Positions 25,871 to 33,258 of a stretch of DNA of 61,998 bases are shown one piece after another (position 1 is the first letter of the stretch; each line of letters opens with the position of its first letter). Source of the stretch: Dendronalium phyllosphericum CENA369 (GTDB lineage Bacteria; Cyanobacteriota; Cyanobacteriia; Cyanobacteriales; Nostocaceae). The stretch covers positions 1 through 61,998 of the forward strand of contig NZ_JAECZA010000009.1 of NCBI RefSeq assembly GCF_016056275.1, given 5' to 3'. A program made the translations under genes and the position numbers. Below the pieces are notes generated by a model. It did no database searches. It had not been told where the DNA came from and saw nothing but the letters and a program-made list of their open reading frames with translations.

Positions 25871-27349
25871 TCAAATATCTAATAATCCATAGCGCTTTTG
25901 TAAATCTAGCAACTTCATCCTTGCTTCGCCAGCGTTATCAGCTAAATCAGCAAACTCGACAAAGCGACGCAATTCTTTTCTTAACAAGTTACGCTCAACT
26001 TCTATAGTTTCTCTATCTAAATCTGGCGGCAAAACTATCATGTCAAATATAGTTGCGCGTTCCTTACCAGGGTGAGGGCGTAAAACTCGCCCCCGTCGTT
26101 GAATAAACTGACGCGGATTACCAGAACTTGATAAAATTACCGCTGTTTTAATTGCTGGAATATCAACTCCTTCATCCAAACAGCGAATTGCCACTAAACC
26201 TTGCAACTCGCCACTTTCAAATTGCTGCCGCAAAACTTCTCTTTCTTGTAAAGAAGTTTGGGCGGTATAGGTACTGACTTTGTAACCCAGTTCTACCCCT
26301 AAAATTTTGGCAACAGCTTTGAGTTGGCGTAAGGATGAACGTCCCGCCTCTTGCGAACCATCGCTGCAATAAAAAAGTGTATGAGTAGTGTCTTTGCGGC
26401 TTACCATTAAATCCCGCAAAGCGATTAATTTATTTTCCGCCGCACCAATTAACCTCGCCCTTTGCATTAACAATGGTTTTAAATCTTCACGGTCTTCAAA
26501 GTTTGACGATTCTCCAGTTTCTCGTTCTCGATATAATAGCGATCGCCCGATTTTTTTCGTTAATTTTAAATAAGCGATACTTTCCGCTTCAGTTAACTCT
26601 ACAAGTATTGGGTAATACAAATAATGCACCAAAGCCCCAGAAGCGATCGCATTTCTCAAGGTAAACTCTGGTTGGAGAACCGGGCCAAAATAATCAAATA
26701 AAGATTGCGTCCCGCCATCATCAAAATACCTCTCTGGTGTTGCAGATAAAGCCAGTCGCAAACCCACGCGCCTGGGTAAACTTTCTTCTAACTTGGGCGC
26801 GCCTAAATTATGCGCTTCATCGCCAATAATTAAAGTTTTAGGCGGAAAATACTTCAATTGAGATTGAAATCCATCTCCAATTAATGTGGAATTGGTGGTA
26901 ATTACCGTGACAAACTTCTGCGAACCCGAACGCAGATTATAAAGTTGCGTAGAAAGTTGACTTTGCCAAGTGCGAAAATTATCGAAAGCTAAAATCGGCT
27001 GTAAATTAAATTTTTCACATTCTCGCGCCCATTGAGTCACAAGATGGCGGTAGGGACATACCACCAGTAATACTTGTAGATTAATTTGCTGATATAATTC
27101 ACAAGCGATCGCCAGTGCTGCGATCGTTTTACCACTACCAGTAGCCATTTTTAGCGTTCCTCTGCCATTGTTGGCAAACCAGTTAGTGACAGCTTGTTGC
27201 TGATACTGCCGCAATTGCAGAGATGCAGGAACTTTTGGACATCCTGGTAATGGTTGCTGAGTTTGATACCTGCCCTTACTTTCGCCTACAAATGGTAATC
27301 GCAGTCGAAAAAAGGGCAGTTGCCGCACTGGATTTCGCGTCAGGTACAT
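25871..27349 (-). CDS. DNA phosphorothioation-type DEAH helicase (restriction enzyme)
   Basis: 492 residues of superfamily 2 helicase. LRQYQQQAVTNWFANNGRGTLKMATGSGKT holds the Q-like and Walker A motifs, IIGDEAHNLG the DEAH box, LALSATPERY motif III, and GEGLQGLVAIRCLDEGVDIP-like and QFIQRRGRVLRP motifs V and VI. Helicases of this form are annotated as the restriction component of some Dnd systems in place of DndF/G/H. No separate nuclease domain is visible, so a partner may be needed. It ends the island next to lexA and has its own promoter region upstream. Confidence 0.78.
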   Translation of the reverse strand: MYLTRNPVRQLPFFRLRLPFVGESKGRYQTQQPLPGCPKVPASLQLRQYQQQAVTNWFANNGRGTLKMATGSGKTIAALAIACELYQQINLQVLLVVCPYRHLVTQWARECEKFNLQPILAFDNFRTWQSQLSTQLYNLRSGSQKFVTVITTNSTLIGDGFQSQLKYFPPKTLIIGDEAHNLGAPKLEESLPRRVGLRLALSATPERYFDDGGTQSLFDYFGPVLQPEFTLRNAIASGALVHYLYYPILVELTEAESIAYLKLTKKIGRSLLYRERETGESSNFEDREDLKPLLMQRARLIGAAENKLIALRDLMVSRKDTTHTLFYCSDGSQEAGRSSLRQLKAVAKILGVELGYKVSTYTAQTSLQEREVLRQQFESGELQGLVAIRCLDEGVDIPAIKTAVILSSSGNPRQFIQRRGRVLRPHPGKERATIFDMIVLPPDLDRETIEVERNLLRKELRRFVEFADLADNAGEARMKLLDLQKRYGLLDI

Positions 27350-27472
27350 AAAAAATCAAACACAAAGGTGATGAACCCTAACAAGGCAGGAGGCAGAAGG
27401 CAGAAGGCAGAAGGTAGAGTTGACAAAACTTCTAACTACTAACCACTGACAACTGACAACTAACCCAGTATT

Positions 27473-28078
27473 TCAGTTGTAACCCCTCCAAACGCCGACA
27501 AGAGTACCTTGCACTTGCACTTGCATAGCAGGGACTTCAATGGGGTTGTATTTCGGATTTGCTGGTTTGAGGGTAACGCGATCGCTCTGTCGATAAAAGC
27601 GCTTTAATGTAGTACCATATCCCTCAACTCTGGCAGCAACAATAGTGCCATTTTTTAAATGTTCTGGTTCTGGTACTGGACGAAGAAAAACTAAATCTCC
27701 ATCAGCAATTAAATCTTCAATCATGCTATCGCCTGTCACCCGCAAAGCGTAGGTTTGGGGAGGTAATGAGAAATTAGAAAAGTCCAAATGATCTACAGCA
27801 TCTGTAAATGGTTCAATTAAACCACCAGCGGCAATTGTGCCCAAAATTGGTACGCCTTGTTTGACAGCACGCAAAATTCGGATAGTGCGGGCTTTACCTT
27901 CAGTCCATTCAATATATCCTTTGGTGCGTAAATGTTCTAAACGACTTTGAATTGGTGCAGGCGACTTCAAATTCATTGCTTGCATCATCTGCCGAATGGA
28001 GGGTGAATGCTGATGCATTCTAATGTATTCTGCCAACCATTCATACAATTCTTGTTGAGCTTCCGTTAAACGTTCCAT
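27473..28078 (-). CDS. lexA: LexA repressor
   Basis: 202 residues from the ATG at 28078 (MERLTEAQQELYEWLAEYI). The frame is open further upstream to 28144, but that extension would run over the SOS box. The N-terminal winged helix covers residues 1-70. The cleavage site is AAGG (TIAAGGLIEP), and the serine-lysine pair is in TGDSMIED and TTLKRFY, so self-cleavage should be possible, unlike some cyanobacterial LexA proteins that lack these residues. A match to the SOS box RGTACNNNDGTWCB lies 32 bases upstream, so autorepression is likely. Confidence 0.93.
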   Translation of the reverse strand: MERLTEAQQELYEWLAEYIRMHQHSPSIRQMMQAMNLKSPAPIQSRLEHLRTKGYIEWTEGKARTIRILRAVKQGVPILGTIAAGGLIEPFTDAVDHLDFSNFSLPPQTYALRVTGDSMIEDLIADGDLVFLRPVPEPEHLKNGTIVAARVEGYGTTLKRFYRQSDRVTLKPANPKYNPIEVPAMQVQVQGTLVGVWRGYN

Positions 28079-28109
28079 AATTTTTCGGGAGGTAAATATA
28101 AATGTCTCT

Positions 28110-28123
28110 AGAACATTAGTACT
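28110..28123 (-). promoter_or_regulatory. LexA-binding SOS box upstream of lexA
   Basis: On the minus strand AGTACTAATGTTCT fits every position of the published cyanobacterial LexA box RGTACNNNDGTWCB. It lies between 32 and 45 bases upstream of the lexA ATG, where it could block the promoter. Confidence 0.8.
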
Positions 28124-28220
28124 ACAAAAAAACTCCCATAACAAGATAAAAGTTTAAAGGATCAAGGATAAAGTATAAAATTTAATTTTCAATCCTTCTT
28201 CATCCTCGATATTTTATCCT

Positions 28221-29141
28221 TCATTTTGCCCCTAAAATGCTGGCTAGTAAAGCTTTTTGGGCGTGCAAGCGATTTTCTGCTTGTTGCCAAACTCGTGATT
28301 GAGAACCTTCAATAACTGCTTCAGTAATTTCTTCACCGCGATGGGCTGGTAAGCAGTGTAAAACAATCGCATCTGGGTCAGCAAGGCTCAATAACGGCTC
28401 GGAAATTTGATAAGGTTGAAAAACTGGCAAGCGATCGTCTGCTTCCGTTTCTTGCCCCATACTTGCCCAAACATCAGTGTAGAGTACCGCAGCTCCTTTG
28501 GCTGCTAATTCTGGGTCATGAGTGAGAATTACTTCAGTTTTATTGTTAGCGATCGCTCTTGCTTGTTCAACAATACTGGCATTTGGTTCGTATCCACTAG
28601 GGGTTGCTATTTTAACATTCATTCCCGCCAAAGCACAGCCCAACATTAAAGAATTAGCAACATTATTACCATCGCCTACGTAAGTCAAAGTTAAGCCCGC
28701 AAAATTACCAAAACATTCTTGAACTGTCAATAAATCAGCCAATACTTGACAAGGATGTTCTAAATCGGTAAGGGCGTTAATTACAGGAATCTTGGCATAG
28801 TTAGCAAAAGTTTCCAACTCCTGTTGTGCGAAAGTCCGAATTGCCAAAATATCAAGATATCGATCCAACACTCTTGCAGTATCTTGTACGGGTTCTCCTC
28901 GACTAACTTGAGTTACATTCGGGTTCAAGTCAATTACCTGGCCGCCCAATTGGTACATCGCCACAGTAAAACTAACTCTTGTGCGAGTTGAAGCTTTAGA
29001 GAACAACAAACCCAATACTTTATTACACTGCAATTGCAACTGTTGTGATTTTAATTGCGTCGCCAATTGCAGAAGTTCTTGAAGTTCTGTTGGACTGAGG
29101 TCAGCCAAACTTAATAAATCTCGTCCGATTAATTCTGCCAT
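28221..29141 (-). CDS. argF: ornithine carbamoyltransferase
   Basis: 306 residues. STRTR (residues 51-55) binds carbamoyl phosphate, HPCQ near residue 129 and HCLPAHRGEEIT near residue 266 complete the active site; the HCLP motif separates ornithine from aspartate carbamoyltransferases. The enzyme makes citrulline from ornithine and carbamoyl phosphate for arginine synthesis. It lies 76 bases upstream of lexA on the same strand. Length is normal. Confidence 0.95.
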   Translation of the reverse strand: MAELIGRDLLSLADLSPTELQELLQLATQLKSQQLQLQCNKVLGLLFSKASTRTRVSFTVAMYQLGGQVIDLNPNVTQVSRGEPVQDTARVLDRYLDILAIRTFAQQELETFANYAKIPVINALTDLEHPCQVLADLLTVQECFGNFAGLTLTYVGDGNNVANSLMLGCALAGMNVKIATPSGYEPNASIVEQARAIANNKTEVILTHDPELAAKGAAVLYTDVWASMGQETEADDRLPVFQPYQISEPLLSLADPDAIVLHCLPAHRGEEITEAVIEGSQSRVWQQAENRLHAQKALLASILGAK

Positions 29142-29526
29142 GCTTCTAACTCTGTAGAGAACAATTAGATATTTCTGTTCCTTTATTTAGCTGTGTTAAA
29201 AAAAATACAGTTTTACAACTGCACACTCAGCCTAGGATTTGAATTAGCTTTTGCTATGAATATTAATTTATCAACTTTATCAGTCATTAAAATCCCAGAT
29301 TTTTTTCGGGTTCGTTGCATTTCTAGGGACTGGGTACTAGGGACTAGGTAATAAATAATGAACGAGAAAAATAATCCCCAATCCCCAATTCCTAATCCCC
29401 AATCCCTTTTACAATTTCCGGTTCTTTTAGCCCAACTCCTAAAATAGATTTAGTCCTTGCTAGACAAGTAGCGTACTTATGGTACAATGAGAAATCGGTT
29501 AGTGCTTAAAAGCAACGATTGAGTTT
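29142..29526. other. intergenic region with GGGACT and AATCCCC repeats
   Basis: Between argF and the tRNA. It holds low-complexity runs (TAGGGACT... near 29325-29348 and AATCCCCAATCCCC near 29368-29407) and the tRNA promoter. No open frame with a convincing start was seen. Confidence 0.5.
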
Positions 29527-29598
29527 GCCAGCATAGCACAGTGGTAGTGCATCCGACTTGTAATCGGAAGGTCGTCGGTTCAAATCCGACTGCTGGCT
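29527..29598 (+). tRNA. trnT: tRNA-Thr (anticodon TGT)
   Basis: A complete cloverleaf of 72 bases. The acceptor stem GCCAGCA pairs with TGCTGGC and is followed by a T discriminator; the anticodon stem TCCGA/TCGGA closes the loop CTTGTAA with anticodon TGT at 29559-29561, reading ACA; the T arm contains GGTTCAAATCC. CCA is not encoded. Confidence 0.97.
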
Positions 29599-29619
29599 TA
29601 AAATTAAATGCGCTTTAGC

Positions 29620-31200
29620 TTATCTGCGTGTATAACGATGCTTGACTCCAACCGGAAAATATTCAGGATCGCCAGTTGCAGCTAATGTAACTTGTGGTGT
29701 TTGATATTCTGGGGGAACATAGTTAGCAAATTCACTATTAAGCCGCAATAATTGCGAGAAAATCGAAGCTGCGATCGCTTGTTGCTTGTCCTCGCTTTCT
29801 TCTACTCCTGGTGCTAATTCCACAATCACAGATAAAAATCGGTTTTTGTCAGTATCTTCTTTTACCTGCAAAACAAATTTACCCGTCACCCACTCTTGAA
29901 TTATCGGTTGCTCTAACCCTACAGTGACATTTTCTGGATAAATATTCGCTCCAAAGTAGGAAACAGTAAAATTAGAGCGTCCGAAAACATAGACGAAGGG
30001 TAGGGAATGAATTCCTCTAAGTGAATCCTGAGTTTGGAGAGACGCGACGCCAGTCGCTACAACGGGGGGAACCCCCGCAACGCGCTGGCTCATTAATCGC
30101 GTCTGTACAAGTTTTTCTCGCGGATCGAATCCCCATTCTGCCAAAAACTGAAGCATGGCATCATAACTAACAATCCCGCCAGTATCCAAGATGTTGTAAC
30201 GCACCAAGGGAATACCATTGTCTCCAGAAAAGAGTAATGTGCCGTCTTGAACTTCAAAAAAGCGATTTATGGGATCGTATTGGATGAGTGTGGGTAAACG
30301 AGATTCTCCAAATAAAGCTTTAGCAGCATCTGGATGTTCTGCCAGAAAACGGCGAATACAAATACTCAACGGTGTTTCATTGCCTAATACACCTGCATCC
30401 GCAGTTCCGTAAAGCGATGCAAAATCATAACAGGGATTTTTTGCACCAATTCTTTCGCCAACTAAACTCCGCCATTCTTCGCTAAAGACTTCTCCCGCCA
30501 TAACTAACTTAATCTGATATTGCTGCCAGTCCACACCACGGGCTATACCAGTATCAATGACATCTTTGAGGAATGGCGGGTATCCTAATAATACAACTTG
30601 CTCAAAATTTGACCCAAGTTCCCGAACAACACGCAAAATTTCTTCTTTGTTGTTACCAGGAGTAATGACGGTAATAGGATAACCTTTACTAGCTAAATAG
30701 CGACAGCAATTAGTAGTAAACATCCCGCCTACCCAAGTGCCTAAAGTGAAACAAATCACTGCTAGAGTGCTTCTGGTATCTGCAAAGAAACTATCGTGAA
30801 AAATTTGCTCAAAACGCGTAGCGATTTGCAGTTCATCTGTGAAGAAACGCGGCCAAAATGTCGGTTTACCTGTAGAACCGGAGGAGGCAGCGATTATATC
30901 ACACGTTTGTAACTGGCCGTAGCGACATAAGTCAGGCAAAGGATAGCGCAATATATAATTTTCTTTAGCGATCGCTGGTAATTTCTGAAAATCTTCAAAT
31001 GTTTGGATAGCCCTAGGATCTATTTCTTGTTCTGCCAAAAAAGCCTTATAGGCGGGCACATTTGCAGCCACATCCTCAAATAAAGTTAAAACTGCTGATT
31101 GGCTTGAAGTGTCCAGATGCCGTTGTAGTCGTGTTTCTAGAGGGGTAGATACAAAATCTTCAAATGCCTTAATTGCCCGTTGGCTTTGGTGATTAGTCAT
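29620..31200 (-). CDS. phenylacetate-CoA-ligase-like adenylating enzyme with a repeat insertion
   Basis: About 526 residues from the ATG at 31200 (MTNHQSQRAIKAFEDF). The frame is open to 31239, but that extension is encoded by the dispersed 20-bp palindrome and is unlikely to be real. The P-loop IIAASSGSTGKPTFWPRF, then LYGTADAGVLGNE and IPLVRYNILDTGG, are adenylate-forming motifs of the PaaK family. Around residues 363-388 lies a foreign-looking segment (VQTRLMSQRVAGVPPVV...) encoded by nested repeats at 30038-30110; the frame is kept. Substrate unknown. Confidence 0.8.
   Translation of the reverse strand: MTNHQSQRAIKAFEDFVSTPLETRLQRHLDTSSQSAVLTLFEDVAANVPAYKAFLAEQEIDPRAIQTFEDFQKLPAIAKENYILRYPLPDLCRYGQLQTCDIIAASSGSTGKPTFWPRFFTDELQIATRFEQIFHDSFFADTRSTLAVICFTLGTWVGGMFTTNCCRYLASKGYPITVITPGNNKEEILRVVRELGSNFEQVVLLGYPPFLKDVIDTGIARGVDWQQYQIKLVMAGEVFSEEWRSLVGERIGAKNPCYDFASLYGTADAGVLGNETPLSICIRRFLAEHPDAAKALFGESRLPTLIQYDPINRFFEVQDGTLLFSGDNGIPLVRYNILDTGGIVSYDAMLQFLAEWGFDPREKLVQTRLMSQRVAGVPPVVATGVASLQTQDSLRGIHSLPFVYVFGRSNFTVSYFGANIYPENVTVGLEQPIIQEWVTGKFVLQVKEDTDKNRFLSVIVELAPGVEESEDKQQAIAASIFSQLLRLNSEFANYVPPEYQTPQVTLAATGDPEYFPVGVKHRYTRR
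30038..30110. repeat. nested repeats inside the ligase gene
   Basis: AGAGACGCGA (30038-30047) and TTAATCGCGTCTGTACA (about 30094-30109) are the halves of the dispersed palindrome family, split by about 45 bases of a second repeat (CGCCAGTCGCTACAACGGGG...). The insert preserves the reading frame of the gene. Confidence 0.7.
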
Positions 31201-31206
31201 TGTTAG

Positions 31207-31226
31207 AGACGCGATTAATCGCGTCT
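31207..31226. repeat. 20-bp perfect palindrome (dispersed repeat copy 2)
   Basis: Exact copy of AGACGCGATTAATCGCGTCT, same orientation and flanks as 3806-3825. It sits immediately upstream of the ligase start codon, which it could affect as a leader hairpin. Confidence 0.85.
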
Positions 31227-31347
31227 GTACAATAGTCAATAGTTATTTTCTCATGTCCCAGTCATCAGTCATTAATTAGCAATGTCCGTAAAAAGAACTG
31301 CATTCATTGTAGTAACGTAATAAAACTCTCATTCATCCTTCAGCACT

Positions 31348-33039
31348 ATGCAGGTTTATTGCAGTAAACAACACGCAAATAATGGCAGTAACCGTTTTTG
31401 TACTCACTGCGGTGAGCCATTGCCTCTTGCTGTGGGGCAGGTTGTTGATAATCGCTATCGAATTATCCGTCAACTCGGACAGGGCGGCTTTGGACGCACT
31501 TATGTGGCGGAGGATAGAAATCAATCGCATCAAATCTGTGTGCTGAAGGAATTTGCACCCCAAGTACAACAACAACAAGATTTACAAAAAGCTAAAGAGT
31601 TATTTGAGCGAGAAGCGAACGTTCTCAAAAAACTCCAACATCCCCAAATTCCGCGTTTTCACGCCTCGCTACAGGTAAAAATAGGCAGTAAAGATTTTTT
31701 CCTGTTGGCACAAGATTATGTAGATGGCGATAACTATTCGCAATTGTTAGAACAGCGCCAAAGTCAAGGAAAGACCTTTAGCGAAGAAGAAGTAATAACT
31801 TTACTACGACAAATTTTACCCGTATTGTCTTACATCCACTCGTTAGATGTAGTTCACCGCGATATTTCTCCTGATAATTTGATTTTGCGACGTTCCGATA
31901 ATCTACCAGTACTGATTGATTTTGGTGGTGTGAAGCAATTGCCTGCTTCTCAAGGTTTTTGGTTCACTAAGTTAGCTGTAAATAATACTTTACTAGGTAA
32001 AAAAGGCTACGCTCCAGAAGAACAGCTACGGCAGGGGAAAGTATTTGTTAACAGCGATTTATATTCTTTAGCGGTGACTGCATTAGTATTGCTTACGGGC
32101 AAGGAACCGCAAAAATTATACGATAGCTATCAAGGTCTTTGGTATTGGGGAAAGGAAATTAATGTCAGCGCGAAACTAGAATCTGTGTTAAAAAAGATGC
32201 TGGCTTATAAACCGAGCGATCGCTATGAAACAGCCGATAAAGTCCTCAGAGATTTACCCTTGGCAACTGCTACCAAAGCACCAACCGCCTATGTTACCAA
32301 GCTCAAAACCATGATAGTTGCTCCCGGAGGTAGACGCGCCAACACTCTTGTCAGTAAAGTCCGCAACAAAACCCAGTTGATAACTAAAACTATACCTTTA
32401 CCTGGTTGGCTTCGCCCTTTTGCCGTGAGTCTTGGGGGAACCGCTTTAGTCGTCTTAACTGGCGCAGGCACTTGGGCAGTAGTAAATGCAGTTATTACCA
32501 GCGTATCATCAATTAAAGTACCATCAATTTCGTTACCGCAAATTCCCCAAATACCAAACCCTCTGAGTAAACCAGGAAGTAATAAAAATACTAATAACAC
32601 CCAAGTTCTTAGTCGCCGCCAACAACTAGAAATTCCCGAAGTATTTTTTACACAGATGGTTGATAACTTGTTCTATACTAAGAAACCCGAATTACAGGGA
32701 CGCAGCCTCACATCCAAGTCAGAAGATGGTGGGTTACGGGATGAGTGGTACAGTATTGCCGGGGATTTATTAGATAAAATAGAACAAGCTGACCTCAGTA
32801 CAGTAACACGTAGAAATTTAGGTAATTATAGTCAAAAAGATTACGATATTTGGCGACAAGAAGCGCGATCGGGACAATTGGGGGACTATACAATTAACCA
32901 ACTTAACAAAGATACATATCAAAAATTTGACAGATTGTTTCCCGGTCAAGAGCGTGGCAAACTGAATCAAAAGACTTACGGTCAAATTTGGTATGCGATC
33001 GCTGCCGAGCAAGTTAGTAAAGTAAAATCTGGCAAATAA
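31348..33039 (+). CDS. Ser/Thr protein kinase with N-terminal zinc ribbon
   Basis: 563 residues. A zinc-ribbon-like start (Cys5, His9, Cys18, Cys21) leads into a protein kinase fold: GQGGFGRTY loop, VLKEF lysine, HRDISPDNL catalytic loop and DFGGVKQ. The usual lysine of the catalytic loop is serine. A transmembrane helix follows at residues 350-385, then a C-terminal helical domain (SRRQQLEIPEVFFTQMVDNLFY...) shared with the next kinase. So it is likely a membrane sensor kinase with its catalytic domain in the cytoplasm. It is the first of a tandem pair; signal unknown. Confidence 0.88.
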   Translation: MQVYCSKQHANNGSNRFCTHCGEPLPLAVGQVVDNRYRIIRQLGQGGFGRTYVAEDRNQSHQICVLKEFAPQVQQQQDLQKAKELFEREANVLKKLQHPQIPRFHASLQVKIGSKDFFLLAQDYVDGDNYSQLLEQRQSQGKTFSEEEVITLLRQILPVLSYIHSLDVVHRDISPDNLILRRSDNLPVLIDFGGVKQLPASQGFWFTKLAVNNTLLGKKGYAPEEQLRQGKVFVNSDLYSLAVTALVLLTGKEPQKLYDSYQGLWYWGKEINVSAKLESVLKKMLAYKPSDRYETADKVLRDLPLATATKAPTAYVTKLKTMIVAPGGRRANTLVSKVRNKTQLITKTIPLPGWLRPFAVSLGGTALVVLTGAGTWAVVNAVITSVSSIKVPSISLPQIPQIPNPLSKPGSNKNTNNTQVLSRRQQLEIPEVFFTQMVDNLFYTKKPELQGRSLTSKSEDGGLRDEWYSIAGDLLDKIEQADLSTVTRRNLGNYSQKDYDIWRQEARSGQLGDYTINQLNKDTYQKFDRLFPGQERGKLNQKTYGQIWYAIAAEQVSKVKSGK

Positions 33040-33040
33040 G

Positions 33041-33236
33041 GTGAGAGATGAGGAAGATGAGGGAGATGAGGGGGATGAGGGGGATGAGGGAGACAAGGGG
33101 GAAATAATAACTACCTCTACCTCTTGCCTTTTGACCCTTCGGGTTCGTCAGTTGTTCATGGGGGAAACCACGCCAGATGCTCCACTTGGGGAGACCCCAA
33201 GACCGCACTGGCTCCCCAAGACCACACTGACTCACA
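33041..33236. repeat. low-complexity and palindromic repeats between the kinases
   Basis: GATGAGGGG/GGAGATGAGG units fill 33048-33100, and GGGGAGACCCCAAGACCG(C)ACTGGCT-type palindromes fill 33170-33225. They relate to the hairpin at 2392-2432. No gene is seen on either strand that is not repeat-encoded. Confidence 0.7.
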
Positions 33237-33258
33237 ACTGACAAATGACAACTGACAA

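Noticed and set aside
28079-28144. N-terminal extension of LexA
   Set aside because: It would code through the SOS box and adds 21 residues before the conserved LexA start.
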